The notes: generated by a model from the sequence alone, not told the origin. A DNA stretch of 64,000 bases from Ahaetulla prasina (GCF_028640845.1 NC_080539.1:161510736-161574735); one strand, 5' to 3'; positions 32,140 through 44,530 are shown, counted from the first letter of the stretch. Numbers and translations are program-made.

Positions 32140-33858
32140 GGTGACTCGCTCCCTCCTTCATCAGGGGAGCGGGATGACCCGCTGCAGGGACGGGCTGAGG
32201 AGTTTAACGGTTATCTATACGATAAAATCGTTCAGCTTCGGGATGGTCTGGACCAAGATTGCGGTGATGCGGTGAGACGCCGAGGGTGGTCTTGGCGACA
32301 TTATTTGGGATGAGTTTGACCCTGTGGCTCCGAGGACATGGACAGGTTGCTGGGTAGGCTGAATGCCACCACGTGTTTACTGGACCCGTGCCTCCTGGCT
32401 GGTGCTGGCCACTCGGGAGGTGACACGAGGCTGGCTCCAGGCGATTACGATCGCTTCTTTGGTGGAGGGTGTCTTCCGGCCGCCTTGAAAGAGGCGGTGG
32501 TGAGACCTCCTTAAGAAGCCTTCCCTGGACCCGGCTGTTTTAGGTAATTATCGTCGGTCTCCAACCTTCGCTGCGGCGAAGGTTGTAGAAATATGGTGGC
32601 ATATCAGCTTCCTTGCACCTGGATGAAACTGTCTATCTAGACCCGTTCCAGTCCGGTTTCCGACCCGGTTACAGCACGGAGACGGCTTTGGTCGCGTTGG
32701 TAGATGATCTCTGGAGGGCCAGGGATAGGGTTGTTCCTCTGCCCTGGTCCTATTAGACCTCTCAGCGGCTTTCGATACCATCGACCATGGTATCCTGCTG
32801 CGCCGGTTGGGGATTGGGAGTGGGAGGCACCGTTTACCGGTGGTTCTCCTCCTATCTCTCCGACCGGTCGCAGTCGGTGTTGACAGGGGGGCAGAGGTCG
32901 TCCCCGAGGCGCCTCACTTGTGGGGTGCCGCAGGGTTCGGTCCTCTCGCCCCTTCTGTTTAACATCTACATGAAACCGCTGGGTGAGATCATCAGTGGTT
33001 TCGGTGTGAAGTATCAGCTGTATGCGGATGATACTCAGCTGTACTTTTCTACACCGAATCACCCCAACGGTTATCAAGTGCTGTCCCGGTGTCTGGAGGC
33101 CGACGGGTCTGGATGGGGAGAAACAGGCTCAAGCTCAATCCCGCCAAGACAGAGTGGCTGTGATGCCGCATCCCGCACAGTCAGCTAAATCCGCGGCTGA
33201 ACATCGGTGGCGAGTCATTGGCCCCGATGGAGAGGGTCCGCAACTTAGGTGTCCTCCTGGATGGACGGCTGTCTCTAGAAGAGCATTTGACGGCCGTCTC
33301 CAGGAGAGCGTTCTACCAGGTTCGCCTGGTACGCCAGTTGCGCCTTTCTGGACCGGGATGCCCTATCCACGGTTACTCACGCACTCGTGACGCCTCGCCT
33401 GGATTACTGCAATGCTCTCCATGGGGCTCCCTTGAGGGCATCCGGAGGCTACAGTTAGTCCAGAATGCAGCTGCGCTGGTGATAGATGGAGCCCTCGTGG
33501 CTCCCATATGACACCTATCCTGCGCAGACTGCACTGGCTTCCTGTGGCCTTCCGGGTGCGCTTCAAGGTTTTGGTGACCACCTTTAAAGCGCTCCATGGC
33601 ATTGGGCCGGGTTATTTACGGGACCGCCTACTGCGACCGAATACCTCCCACCGTCCCGTGCGCTCTCACAGAGAGGGTCTTCTCAGGGTGCCGTCAGCGA
33701 GGCAATGTCGGCTGGCGACGCCCAGGGGAAGGGCCTTCTCTGTGGGGGCTCCCACCCTCTGGAACGATCTACCCCCCGGACTTCGTCAGCTTTCGGACCT
33801 TCGGACCTTCCGCCGCGGGCTTAAAACATACTTATTTAATTGTGCAGGACTGAGCTAG
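32140..33858 (+). pseudogene. L2 reverse transcriptase, frame-shifted
   Basis: RT pieces lie in more than one frame. NYR... near 32540 and FQSGFRPGYSTETAL near 32646 come first. Then [39 protein letters not shown] and YADDTQLYF (YADD codons 33021-33032) lie in frame 3. The C-terminal block LHWLPVAFRVRFKVL to FRRGLKTYLF (33508-33858) is in frame 1. At least three indels separate them. The family reverse-transcribes LINE RNA at the nicked target. Confidence 0.88.
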
Positions 33859-34089
33859 ATTTTAAATTTTGGGTTTTAAATTGGGTTTTATTTCTATTTT
33901 TAATTGGACGGGCTGTAGAATAAGTTTTTTAAATGTTTTATATTGTATTTATATTCTATTTATCTGTTTTTAGTGCCTGTAAACCGCCCTGAGTCCCTTG
34001 GGAGATAGGGCGGTATATAAATACGATTAAATAAAAAATAAAATAAGACAGACTTAGTCCGTTGAGCCACCAGAGGCAGTCTTTCAGTT

Positions 34090-34717
34090 GCCTTTTGAAA
34101 AAGCACCCTTGGGATATTAGCCAGGAGACTACACTATTAATGCAGAATAGTTGTTTGGCTGACAGTATATTAGCTCTGTTTTGGTACACAGTCAGGTGCT
34201 TCCCAAGGTGTATCACAAGAGGGTGAGCTGGTTTTGCACCAGAAAGACAAGCAGCTTTTCCTGTAAGTGTCACCCAAGGCTTTCTCCCTCCACCAGAGCC
34301 ACTTTGCAAATGGACGTCGCATCCAGGAAGGTTCAGACCTGATAGGAATCTGACTATCCACACAAAGTACCACTTGTCTCCCCCTATTTATCTACTTGCA
34401 TAGAACATGCTTTCAAACCTCTAGGTGAGTGGAAGCTGAGGTGAGTGATGGGAGCACAACCCACCATGCAGTTCTAGGGCTTGAAACACTGGAGCAGAGA
34501 CCATGTTATTAAGTCACTGAGCCACAGTGCCTCCATTCTTTGAAAACTACAGAATGGTATGTTGACTTTTGTGCATTGCTGATCCATCACTAAAAAAAAA
34601 GAACAATTGCCTAAGTGACCTAAAATCACCATAGGAAGCTGCCATTTCAGCCATTTGTCTATTTAGCCTCGTTCTCCAAGGCTTCAGAGAGAAGCCTTCC
34701 AGACTATTTGCTATGTT
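34090..34717. other. No gene; Penelope-like tail fragment at the left
   Basis: CAGTTGCCTTTTGAAAAAGC (34085-34104) resembles the tail at 50.4 kb, in the opposite orientation to the piece at 30.7 kb. The rest is unrecognised. Confidence 0.4.
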
Positions 34718-34722
34718 ATATT

Positions 34723-35117
34723 TGTCAGCGTTCCAGGGAAAAAAAAACAACAACACTCCAAGTAAAAACTCTGAAGCAAGCATCTTTCAAAGTTCTATTT
34801 ACTAGGATAGGTAAAGTGGCATATCTGGGAAAACCCGAATTTGAGAGGTCCGAGTTTTCCCTCAGTAAATCAAAACCCCCAAAACCATCCCCTCACTCTA
34901 CAGTTGGTCACATGCTCCAATCGCCAACCGTCCCATCTTGAGACAGCACTTCAACCAATCCTTCTCCAGATGCAGGATTGGCCTGACCTTGACCGACAGG
35001 AAGAATGCTATTATGTCTAAAGACAACCCCTCTACTAAATCCCCCCTCCTACTTTCCCACACATGAGAAAGTAGCAGTATGGAAGTTTCTGGCCTAGTAT
35101 GGCTTCCAAAGCTGACC
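34723..35117 (-). mobile_element. Solo LTR, family B, 5-bp TSD ATATT
   Basis: It starts TGTCAGCG and ends GCTGACC (consensus GCTGACA, so TG...CA with the last base mutated). ATATT flanks it at 34718-34722 and 35118-35122. The 395 bp align along their full length with 61359-61740. Orientation is inferred from AGTAAATAGAACTTTG on the minus strand, which could hold the poly(A) signal. No internal genes. Confidence 0.78.
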
Positions 35118-35122
35118 ATATT

Positions 35123-35800
35123 ATTACTGGTCTTACGTGAAGTTGAACCTGAAAATTTCTACACAATGTGCTTAACCATCACATTGTAGACTTCCTGTGC
35201 ACAGTGGCTCCAGTTCATCTAAAGCTTCAAATAATTAGCTGTGATATCCAAAGATGCATTCAACTTTTCCAGCTAGCTTTGAATGGCATCCCAGTAGAGA
35301 TGGATAAATTCATCTCTACTGGCAATTCATGATGAAAATGGCTTGCCTGCATGGAACTCTCTTTCTGGAGAAACTGAATTATCTTTTCATTCAACCGAGT
35401 CAATAAATATTGACCGAATAAGGAAGATGTGTCAGATCAGCCAACTTTCAATCTCACTCATACAGTATGCTGACTCTGTTCTTGCTTCCTCTGCTACAAT
35501 AGAGAGGGAAAGGGCATATCATGATTTTCATGGCCTGAAGAGTTTGTTATGTTGATTGATGTTAATTTTTATCTTTCTGGAAGGCACTATAGTTCCTTCA
35601 ATATAATTAAAAGTAAGCCTGGTACTTGTTACTGTCCTTAATATAAATTAATGAATCCTGTTAACTAGAGCTGGCAAGACTTGATGGGCTTAGATGTGTG
35701 ATTGCATTATCAGTCAAACAGTGACTCAACATGGATCACAGCTGGAGGCCAAATGCTGAAAAAACTTTCTAGAGTTTGTGGTTGATGGACTTCTTGGAAA
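35123..35800. other. No gene or recognised repeat
   Basis: Unique-looking; no motif-bearing frame. Confidence 0.45.
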
Positions 35801-35804
35801 GTGA

Positions 35805-37176
35805 GGAAACCATAGACCAATCAGCCTGACATCAAGACCTGGGAAGATCCTGGAAAAGATAAGCAACCTAGAAACAAGCAAAGCTATTTTTAGAAACCAA
35901 AATGGGTTTGTTAAAACAGATTATGTCAGAAAAACTTTTTGCATTCTTTGACAAAGTGACTAAATTAATGTGAAATATTGTGGACGTTGTAAACCTGGAC
36001 TTCAGTAAGGCATTTGACAACATAGACTACAATCTACTACTTGATAAGTTAGTAAGATAGATGGTAAGATAGACAGCTTCATCAGCATCACCACCAGATG
36101 GTTCTCATGTGGCTGACCAACTGCACTCAACATGTAGTCCTCAATGGAACTACATCTACATGGAGAGAGGTATGCAGCATATACTTCGCTGTGTCTTAGG
36201 CCCAGTACTCTTCAACATCTTCTTAAACAATTTAGATGAGAGAATAGAAGGGGAACTCATCAAATTTGCAGACAACACCAAGTTTGCAGGAGTAACCAAC
36301 ATCTCAGAAGATAAGTTCAAGATCCAGAAGGATCTTGACAAACTTGAACACTGGGACCTATCCAACAAAATGAAATTCAATGATGAGAAAAACAAGGTTT
36401 TTATATTTAGGTGAGAAAAACCAAACACAGAGGTATAGAATAGGTGGTATCTGGCTCAACAGCAGTACCTGAGAGGGATCCAGGAATCCTAGTGGACAGC
36501 CAATTACAGTATGTATGATCTGGCAGTGTGCTGCAGCTGCCAAAAAAGCCAATGTCGTCCTAGGCTGCATTAACAGAGGGATAGTATCAAGATCACATGA
36601 AATATTAATATCACTTTATATTACTTTGGTAAGACCACACTGGAATACTGATACAAAAAAGACTGAGACTCTGGAAAGAGTGCAGAGAAGAGCAACAAGA
36701 GAATGAGAGGGTTGAAGGCTAAACTATATGATGAACAATTGTATTAACTGGGTATGTCTAGTCTAATGAAGAGAAGGACTTCATTAGCAGTCCTTGACAG
36801 CAGTCTTCCAATATGACAGCAGTCTTCCAATATTTGAGGTGCTGCCACAGAAAAGCGGGGGTCAACCTATTCTCTAAAACACCTGAGGCAGGACAATGGC
36901 AAGTAATGGGCGGAAACTTGTCAAAGAGAGATCCAATCCAGAATTAGGAAGAAATTTTCTGAGAGCGAAGACAATTAATCAATGGAACTACTTGCAGGAG
37001 CACCCACAATGGAAGTTCATATATGTGATGGAGTTCACATAAAAACTCCATCACTGGAGTTTTTAAAGAAGAAATTGGACAACCATTTTTTCCAGAATAG
37101 TACAGGGTTGCCTGCTTGAGCAATGTGTTGGACTGGAAGACCTTCAATGTCCCTCCCAACTCAATTATTCTGTTAA
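35805..37176 (+). mobile_element. CR1 LINE, decayed copy
   Basis: Follows the 21.5-kb CR1 from its 'PISLTS' region (AGACCAATCAGCCTGACATC) through [12 protein letters not shown] (36109-36414), [16 protein letters not shown] (36515-36600) and the 3' UTR (TTGGACTGGAAGACCTTC). There are many stops, indels and short internal duplications, for example CAGCAGTCTTCCAATAT twice near 36800-36833. Older than the 21.5-kb copy. Confidence 0.85.
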
Positions 37177-37810
37177 GATAGAAAGTTGGAATGTGACAGC
37201 TGGGATTTGCTGGCTTTGTAAAGCAAAGATTATCAAAAAAGGGAGGTATGTAAGAAAACATAATTAAGAAAATGTATAATTTATACCTAAAGGGGGGAAA
37301 TTGCACTGATTTCTGGATTTAATTATCCCCATTAAAGATATACAAGCAGCACAATGGGATACTGCTGTGTCTGGTCATTAATAGTTCTTGAACATCAAAG
37401 GACTTTTGTCAATACAAACACACACACACATATGCATACACACACAAACACACCATATATAGTATAAAAACAAAGCACAAGACTAACTTGTAACTAACCC
37501 AGCGTAACGTTCTTTAGCTCAAAATGATTCAAAATAGAGCAACTATAATTAGCAGATGACTGGAGCAATTGTTCAAATTAGGAAAATTTACAATAATTAA
37601 GGTTTTTTTCCCCATTTGGAATAAAATTGAGTAAGATAGCCATGACAGACTTATATAAAATCATGCTCAGTATGGAAACTATATAAGTTTTTTCCCCCTG
37701 CTGTCATAAATATTAGGAGTCAGAGACATACAATTGAAATTAAGAGTGAGGCAATTCAGGACTGATAAAGGCAAGTATTTTACATGAAGCATACATAATA
37801 ATTCACTAGC
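37177..37810. other. No gene; short (CA)n tract
   Basis: An imperfect CA/CACACAAA tract at about 37417-37455; otherwise unrecognised. Confidence 0.5.
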
Positions 37811-37813
37811 TGT

Positions 37814-37815
37814 AT

Positions 37816-37906
<91 letters not shown>

Positions 37907-37908
37907 TT
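37814..37908. repeat. (TTTA)n microsatellite, about 24 units
   Basis: A pure ATTT/TTTA run that forms the 3' tail of the minus-strand L2 that follows. Confidence 0.95.
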
Positions 37909-38343
37909 AAATTTGTATACCGCCCTTCTCCCGAAGGACTCAGGGCGGTTCACAGCCAATAAAATACGAGAATACATATAACACAGGTTAAAAACAGTAT
38001 AAAAACCTAATTCGATATATGGCCTAAAAATTTGGATACAATTAAAAACCCCGTTTAAAAACCCCAATTAAAACTACGTTTAAGATAGCCCTGCACGCTG
38101 AAACAAAAGCGTCTTCAGCTCGCGGCGAAAGGTCCGGAGGTCGGGGAGTTGACGAAACCCCGGAGGTAGCTCGTTCCAGAGGGCAGGGGCCCCCACAGAG
38201 AAGGCCCTCCCCCTGGAAGTCGCCAGCCAACATTGTTTGGCCGACGGTATCTGGAGGAGGCCCTCTCTGTGGGAGTGCACTGGTCGGTGGGAGGCTACTG
38301 GTGGCAGTAGGCGGTCCCGTAAGTAACCTGGTCCTAAGCCATG
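37814..38343 (-). mobile_element. L2-clade LINE 3' end with expanded (TTTA)n tail
   Basis: After the tail come the L2 hairpin (ACCGCCCTTCTCCCGAAGGA, then AGGGCGGT) and the minus-strand RT C-terminus: GPGYLRDRLLP, FSVGAPALWNELPPGFRQL and FRRELKTLLF (38080-38340). Truncated at FKAL/GLGPGYL. Confidence 0.87.
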
Positions 38344-38605
38344 GTTATGATAAAGGCCAGTAGTTTGGATGGAGTTAAAAGGGAAATGGATCAATTCATG
38401 GAATATCCATAGGTACTCATCTTAATGCCTTTTGGATTTACAAGTTCCCTTAAATGAAAACTTCTGGCAAGTCAAGAGTGCAAATAGACTCAGGCTCCCC
38501 TGAGATGGATAGACACTAAGCAATAAATGCCCCAGATATTTAAATAAATACAACTGGGAGTTAAATCAGTATTTTTATCTGGGGGAGGCATTACAACCAG
38601 CTAAT

Positions 38606-38793
38606 CAGCGGTGGGGTTCACATTTTGTTACCACCAGTTCACCCCATGTGCTCAAGCTTGTTTCACACACGCCCGGCCTCAAAACCATGGCTAAAATAGG
38701 ACAGTATAGAGCCAGGGTGGGCAGGAGGGCCTACCCACAATTTCTAATACCAGTTCAGGTGAACCAGTCCGAACTGGTTGAATAGCACTTCTG
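38606..38793 (+). mobile_element. hAT MITE, perfect 8-bp TSD CAGCTAAT
   Basis: Starts CAGCGGTGGGGTTCAC, ends ATAGCACTTCTG, and CAGCTAAT is found at 38598-38605 and 38794-38801. 188 bp, with AACCAGTCCGAACTGGTTG near the right end as in the other CCGGTT-type elements. Confidence 0.82.
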
Positions 38794-38801
38794 CAGCTAA
38801 T

Positions 38802-39900
38802 TTTTTGTAACCTACTCACGCTCCAGAGATCCATGGGGAAAGTGGCTAGGAAACAAGTGATAACACATGTGTCATGTCATCACAATGCAAGCCCAGACCT
38901 TACACATTCACGAGAGATGGTGCAATCTATGTATAAAAGGATGTGGTTTACATTGTAATGTCAGGACGTGTATCATTTTGACATCCTTGTGGTTAGGAAG
39001 AGATGCTTCAGCATGGACCTTCTATGACCAAGCTCACTCTGGATTGTGTCAGGATGTTCATTGCTCTTTGGTGCCTGAAGTCTTTTTTTTTTGTCTTTGC
39101 TTTGTTTTTGTTACTGCTGCTTATGTTGCTGCTAGTTGATCTTTGCTATGTTGCTTCTTAGTATTTTAATCTTTTTTTTCCCTGAAAGAATGGAATGCAA
39201 ACTGCTCACAGGCTCTTTGGATTGGAGTGGCATATAAGCCCTGGTAAGTAAGTAAATAAAACTCTTCTTTTTAAACTACTCTTGAGATAGACTAGTTAGC
39301 CTAAAAACATGTAGATTTTTTTTTTAAAAAAAGAACGAGTAATCTTCAAGGGCTTATTGAGATTCAACAGAAAATAATTCTTAGCTCCAGTTCAAGAGAC
39401 TAGTTATGCCTACACCAGGAGACCCAATTCCAGGCTGATGAAAATCCAGTAGAGAGATAATTTACCTTATCACCTCTAATTTGGCAACACTTACCTCTCA
39501 CTGCATTAGGTCATCTGCTTCTAAGTGTATCTTTTGCTTTATTATAATAATTCCATCATAATTCCATTTGCTAGAAGGAATCTTTTGGCACAGAAGACCA
39601 GTTGCAGCTGCAAGCCCGCAGCTGCAGCCTGCAATTATTTGTTCCACAGTTGGAAATGAATATTCCCATTCAGTGAGTCTGTGGTGCATCAGGATGCTTT
39701 GCTGGCTGACATCCTTCTTTCCATTTTCTTTGGGCAAGGTAAACTTCACTTGCCTGTGGGTTGCCTGTGACCACTAATTACATTTTGGGGCAGCTCCCTA
39801 GATTGCACCCTGCATTATTTAAAGCAAGATGCTGAAATATTTATAGAGAATATCTGTAGCTCGGGGTTGAAATGAAAAGTCCTCACTGAACTTGGGTTTG
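38802..39900. other. No gene; possible old LINE tail
   Basis: GTGGCATATAAGCCCTGG followed by TAAGTAAGTAAATAAA (about 39228-39258) looks like the end of an old CR1/L2-type copy. The rest is unrecognised. Confidence 0.4.
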
Positions 39901-39924
39901 TTTGGGGTTTTGTTTTTTTTTTGC

Positions 39925-40345
39925 AGATGTTTCATTGCCCAAACTAGGTAACATCATCAATACAAGTAGGGAGTGAAGTTTGTTTCCATTTTATATTCTA
40001 GTGGCTTTCCCTGTCTGTTGATTGATGGTTCTTTGGTTGGGCTGTTTACTGTTAGCTTGTTTGGCAGCTCCTGGATTGGGGTATTGTTTGCTTCTTGCTT
40101 TTAATCCCTGCTATTCTGCCTATTGATTGCTGCTGAAGAGGTGTTTTGGACTTTTTGTTCCCTTTTTGGCTTGTTGATTGTCTCCTTTGAATGGTATTCA
40201 GATGTTGTTTATGTCTATGTGCCTGTTGGTGGCCAATTTGCCAGAGTGCCAGGCTTCCAGGAATTCTCTATCATTTTTGGACTAGGTTTGCTCTAGGATG
40301 GTCACCATTTCCCAGTTAAAGCTATGGTTTTAATAGTCTGTCGGT
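39925..40345 (-). mobile_element. Penelope-like element, endonuclease C-terminus and tail
   Basis: The minus strand reads EFLEAWHSGKLATNRHIDIN, which resembles the C-terminal part of Penelope GIY-YIG endonuclease ORFs (the EAWHS...NRHIDI signature). Frame breaks follow. Downstream on the minus strand is the tail ATGTTACCTAGTTTGGGCAA / TGAAACATCTGCAAAAAA. About 420 bp remain. Confidence 0.65.
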
Positions 40346-41818
40346 AAGTTTATTTTCATTTTTTTAAAAAAATAAATAAATAAAGCTGGTGTGGAAAGCA
40401 CCCAAGGCATTATTATTATTATTATTATTTAAAAAAGAACAAAATTTTCAGCCATGTCCTCCTGCTGATATCATTGTGGTACCACCAAACTCTCTGGTAC
40501 CTTTGGAGATTTTTTCTTTAAAGAATGCTGTTTAAGAAAAACTCCATCCCTTGGAACAAGAAATCTGTCTACCCTTGGCCTAGAGTCAGATCCGAAAGGA
40601 AAATAAAGGTTAACATTAGACATTGGACGTCCATGGGTAAAGGCAGGGAACATTGCAGCAGAATAAATGTTCAAAAAAGTATATTTTTTGTGCAGGCACA
40701 AAGCTAAATGTCAAGGAGATTTTTCAAAAGGAAGCAACAGCAGAAAGAAAGTGGAAAGGAGAGAGAAAGGGCAAGGAGTTAGAACAAAGAAAGTTAGAAG
40801 AACAGGGGATGGGGAAGCTTTTTTTCAAGATTTTGGAGAATATTTATCATATGGATCTTCTGTAGTCACACACTTTCCTCAAGATGCATCTTCACATCTG
40901 CAGTGAACATTTATAAAGACTGTGTTTAATGAATTTTTATCTCATGAGATTTACCGTCTGGAAACCTACCACAGAGCGCAGTTCCTAAGAATTTCAGAAA
41001 CTCAGTAAGCCACTTTTGGCGAGCTTTTTCTTCAGTCCTCAGGGCTCCAGATTGTTTCCTTTCACCAAGAGATGTCAGTCCAGAGAAAGGGATCAACTTT
41101 GCTTTTTTTTTTTAAATTTATTTTTATTTAATTCCCCAGGCTTGACAGGGTAATGGATCAAGTGTGACATTTGCCTACTGTGCAAAACATAGGGTATTAC
41201 TTGAAAGCGGTAAAAACAGGAAAAGAAGAAAGGGTGTGTAGGGGGGGAGGCGGGAAGAAAGTGCTGATATTTTAGAACATGTATAATTTATAGATAACCA
41301 GTGGGAAAATGCAGGAGTGTTTGTGGTATCTAAGTAAAAACTAATCACTACTTTTTTTTTTTTTACAGAAAGGAAAGAAAGAGGCAGCACAAAGCTATCC
41401 AGCGGTGACTAATTCAGAACACCAATGGCAACATTTAGGATGCTTTTTTTTGGAGAAAGGTCCTTTATGTCTTAGACTAAAGATATCCTGAATTTATATC
41501 AGCACACTACGTATATCTCCCAGCGGTGGCATGGAGCTAACAGTATGCTGACTTGCAAGGTGGTCTCTAGATTAGAAGACTTGGTTTGCATAGAATATTG
41601 CAATATTTCAGCGATAAAACTGGGTGTTAGTTGTGCTAGTTGTGTAACTAGCCCAAATGTGTCAACTTTAATTAGTATGTTCCTCACTGTTAGGGAATGC
41701 TACATGTGTTATGGGTATGACTAAGGCTGGCATTGTAATCCATACCTATCTCCTCTATTTTACCAAAAATACATGAAAGCCTCCATTGACTAAAGCAAAA
41801 ACGACAATGCTTGTCATT
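40346..41818. other. No gene or recognised repeat
   Basis: Contains a short (TTA)n/(ATT)n run near 40410-40430 and T-rich runs near 41103 and 41350. No motif-bearing frame. Confidence 0.5.
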
Positions 41819-42035
41819 TTTGGTAGCACAGTGGTTAGAATGCAGTATTGCAGGCTAACTCACTGGTCACTGCCAGGAGTTCGATTCTGAGTGGCTCAAG
41901 GTTGACTCAGCCTTCTATCCTTCTGAGGTGGTTAAGTTGCGGACCCAGATTGTTGGGGAAAATATACTGACGCTCTAAACTACTTAGAGAGGACTGTAAA
42001 GCATTATGAAGCAGAATATACTCCTTCACTTAAGT
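41819..42035 (+). mobile_element. tRNA-derived SINE, type A
   Basis: Box A region GGTAGCACAGTGGTTAGAA, box B GAGTTCGATTCTG, then CAAGGTTGACTCAGCC, GGACCCAGATTGTTGGGG and the L2/MIR-like tail. Diverged from the 1.4-kb copy by scattered substitutions. Confidence 0.8.
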
Positions 42036-42803
42036 CAATTTTGTTATACTGCAGCTTAATTCTACAGTTGCTGAAATTCATTTCTTTCTCATTAACCTAC
42101 ACTCGGTACCCCATAATGACAAAGTGAAAACAGAATTTTAGAAATGTCTGTAAATTTATTAAAAAGAAAATAACAGCATATAAATCATCTTGTGAAACAG
42201 GCCATTATTGTTAACACTTAATCTTAGTCGAAGCCAGAGAAGCAATGGTTATTTGGTATCTAAAGGCTTGCCTGAAAGTCTAGGGGATCACTGATATTAA
42301 TACTGTAAAAAAAAAAAACTTGAAACATGCAATATGTTCATACTCTCCCTCCCAGCTGCCAGAGGGATTTAAACAGTCAGAGCAATTCTCAAACTGCTAA
42401 GAAATAAGATGGGAAATCCTTAAATACTTAACTTTCTTTTTTTACTATTGCCTTGCAGAGTCTCAGTAAAGGTTTTAATGAAGAGGAGAAATACTTCTCA
42501 AAGTATATCTTTTTCTAGCATATGCTGTAGCATCTGGTAACTTTAACTCTTCATTTTAAATTATTCACATCATTATTTGTGATAAGTGAATTATAGGGTT
42601 TTGGGGTAACCATCTTTTCCTCTCCCTCACTTACTATTGCTTATCGTTCTCTGCATATACCTATAACACATCATTATAATGTGGTGTCAAAAATAATTGA
42701 GAATTTTGCATCTGGTATTAACACGCTTTAAATTAAAAGAACATACACATGAAGGTTGGTATATGCATAGAGGAAAGTTCAAGTGGAGGAATGAATCTTA
42801 ATA
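42036..42803. other. No gene or recognised repeat
   Basis: AT-rich unique sequence. Confidence 0.45.
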
Positions 42804-42811
42804 GTTTAAAC

Positions 42812-43329
42812 CAGTGGTAGTCAACCTGGTCTCTACTGCCCACTAGTGGGCGTTCCAGCTTTCATGGTGGGCGGTAGGGGTTTTGTCCAATACTGAAGCA
42901 CTTTCCTTTTTTTTAATTTAATTGACTTTTTTAAAAAAAAATCATAGCATTATTTAAAAACATTTTCATTAGGTTTTTGTAAAATTCCCCATGACAATTT
43001 AAATTTCTGAAAATATACTATTTGTATCGCCCGCGCATAAGTGTAGTTCATGTTACATAAGTGAAACTAAATGGTGCTATAGTGCGACCACAAACAAAAG
43101 AGCCTCATCCCAGAATAGCTCACGCATTTCCCCCCACACCACCCAGCTGTAACAAACAAGCAGAGCTGGTAGCCGGTGCCCCCCCCAAATCCAATCCACG
43201 ATGCGTGAGAGGCATGCGCAGACGATAATACAAGGCGCATTACTGTGGAACCGGTGGGCGGTTAGAAAATTTTACTACTAACAGACATACAAAAGTGGGC
43301 AGTAGGTATAAAAAGGTTGACTACCCTTG
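42812..43329 (+). mobile_element. hAT non-autonomous element, type A, perfect TSD GTTTAAAC
   Basis: Same ends and interior as 6708-7216. GTTTAAAC at 42804-42811 and 43330-43337. 518 bp; it keeps the segment CCACTAGTGGGCG near the left end that the 6.7-kb copy lacks. Confidence 0.9.
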
Positions 43330-43337
43330 GTTTAAAC

Positions 43338-43853
43338 TTTATCTTGGGTGTTCCTCAGGAAATCTTGCTTGAGATGGGTCCTCCAGGATTCTCAGTACTT
43401 CCCATTCATTTGACTCTGACTTAAAACCAGACCCAATTTTTAATGTTTAGGAATCATTGGCATTAAAAAAAATAATGACCTGTTACATTATCACTATTTT
43501 GTACAGGACTTAATTAAAGCACCCAGCTTCTTTTTACACTTAAGAATAAAGTGATGGGATAAAGAAGCTTTGCTTAGTACAATGTCTGCTTGAACAATGT
43601 TGGGGCATTTGAAATAATCAGCCAAGGGTTAATCTGTCTCTGAATAATTCTTGACCACATTGAATTCAAAGAACTAGACATTGCAGTAACTAGTGGTGTC
43701 CCAAGTATTTATTACATTTTGGATTTTGCTTCTTTTATGGAGGGATTCTGGTAAAAATAAAGGGCAGCATATGAAGGGTAACGGAAAACAAATTGACCCA
43801 GATTTAAGGGGTGTTGGGAAATTCTCTCCCTCACTAGTAGTTAATATCTGAAC
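43338..43853. other. No gene or recognised repeat
   Basis: Unique-looking stretch between two hAT elements. Confidence 0.45.
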
Positions 43854-43861
43854 TTTTAAAA

Positions 43862-44170
43862 CAGTGGTGAAATCCACATTTTTTTTACTACCGGTTCTGT
43901 GGGCGTGGCTTGGTGGGCGTGGTGTGGCTTGGTTGGTGTGGCTTGGTGGGCGTGGCAGGGGAAGGACATTGCAAAATCTCCATTCCCATCCCACTCCAGG
44001 GGAAGGATACTGCAAAATCCCCATTCCTACCCCACTCTGGGGCCAGCCAGAGGTGGTATTTGCTGGGTCTCTGAACTACTCAAAATTTTCACTACCGGTT
44101 CTCCGAACTCCTCAAAATTTCCACTGCTGGTTCTCTAGAACCTGTCAGAACCTGATGGATTTCACCCCTG
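43862..44170 (-). mobile_element. hAT-like MITE, type C, perfect TSD TTTTAAAA
   Basis: Starts CAGTGGTGAAATCCAC, ends GGATTTCACCCCTG, with TTTTAAAA at 43854-43861 and 44171-44178. Internal GGCGTGGCTTGGTGGG repeats and GGGGAAGGAYAYTGCAAAAT units occur in tandem. Confidence 0.87.
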
Positions 44171-44388
44171 TTTTAAAACCCTTTGTAGTGATTCCATGAG
44201 TACAAGAGGTTCTCTCTCTCTCCTTTTTTTTCTTTTTATTCTGGCAATGATCATTTGATCCTAGTTTTGCACGGTCAGATGATCATTGTTAGCACACACA
44301 CAAAAAAAAGACAATGGAGAAAAGGAGATATCTTTTGCGTTTCTGTTCCATATTATGGTATCTTTGATGTCAGAGATCCAGTTTGGTG

Positions 44389-44530
44389 TAATGTCTAAGG
44401 TATTAGTCGAGAAACCAGGCAACTGCGAGTTCTAGTTCTGCATTAGGCATGAAAATCAGTTGGGTGACCCCAAATCTATTTTCAGTTTGCCAGTCAAGCA
44501 TGGAATCCTATCTCTTGCCATTAGCTTTCA
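44389..44530 (+). mobile_element. Sauria-type tRNA SINE, 5' part
   Basis: Reads TTTGGTGTAATGTCTAAGG (box A side), GCGAGTTCTAGTTCTGC (box B), then GAAAATCAGTTGGGTGACCC, the order seen in this reptile SINE group. Only about 140 bp. Confidence 0.65.

Larger units (their letters stand above)
30992..34045 (+). mobile_element. Near full-length L2-clade LINE, TSD AGACAG
   Basis: A 3.05-kb insertion flanked by AGACAG at 30986-30991 and 34046-34051, inside the type B SINE. It contains, in order, an APE-type endonuclease, RT, the RT C-terminal block, a 3' UTR with the CCGCCC/GGGCGG hairpin (about 33982-34013), and an A-rich tail (to 34045). The GC-rich coding region contrasts with its surroundings. 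The 5' start CTCGATGTCTGAAAG may be the true element start. I see no separate ORF1. Confidence 0.9.
30754..34077 (-). mobile_element. tRNA-derived SINE, type B, split by an L2
   Basis: The left part (30754-30991) has a CR1/L2-like tail (CCTTCTCCAAAGACTCAGGG) and box B on the minus strand (reverse complement of GGTGGGACTTGAACC). The right part (34046-34077) is the tRNA-like head (GTCCGTTGAGCCACCAGAGG). The uninterrupted sister copy at 49881-50158 shows that the two parts belong together. Confidence 0.8.
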
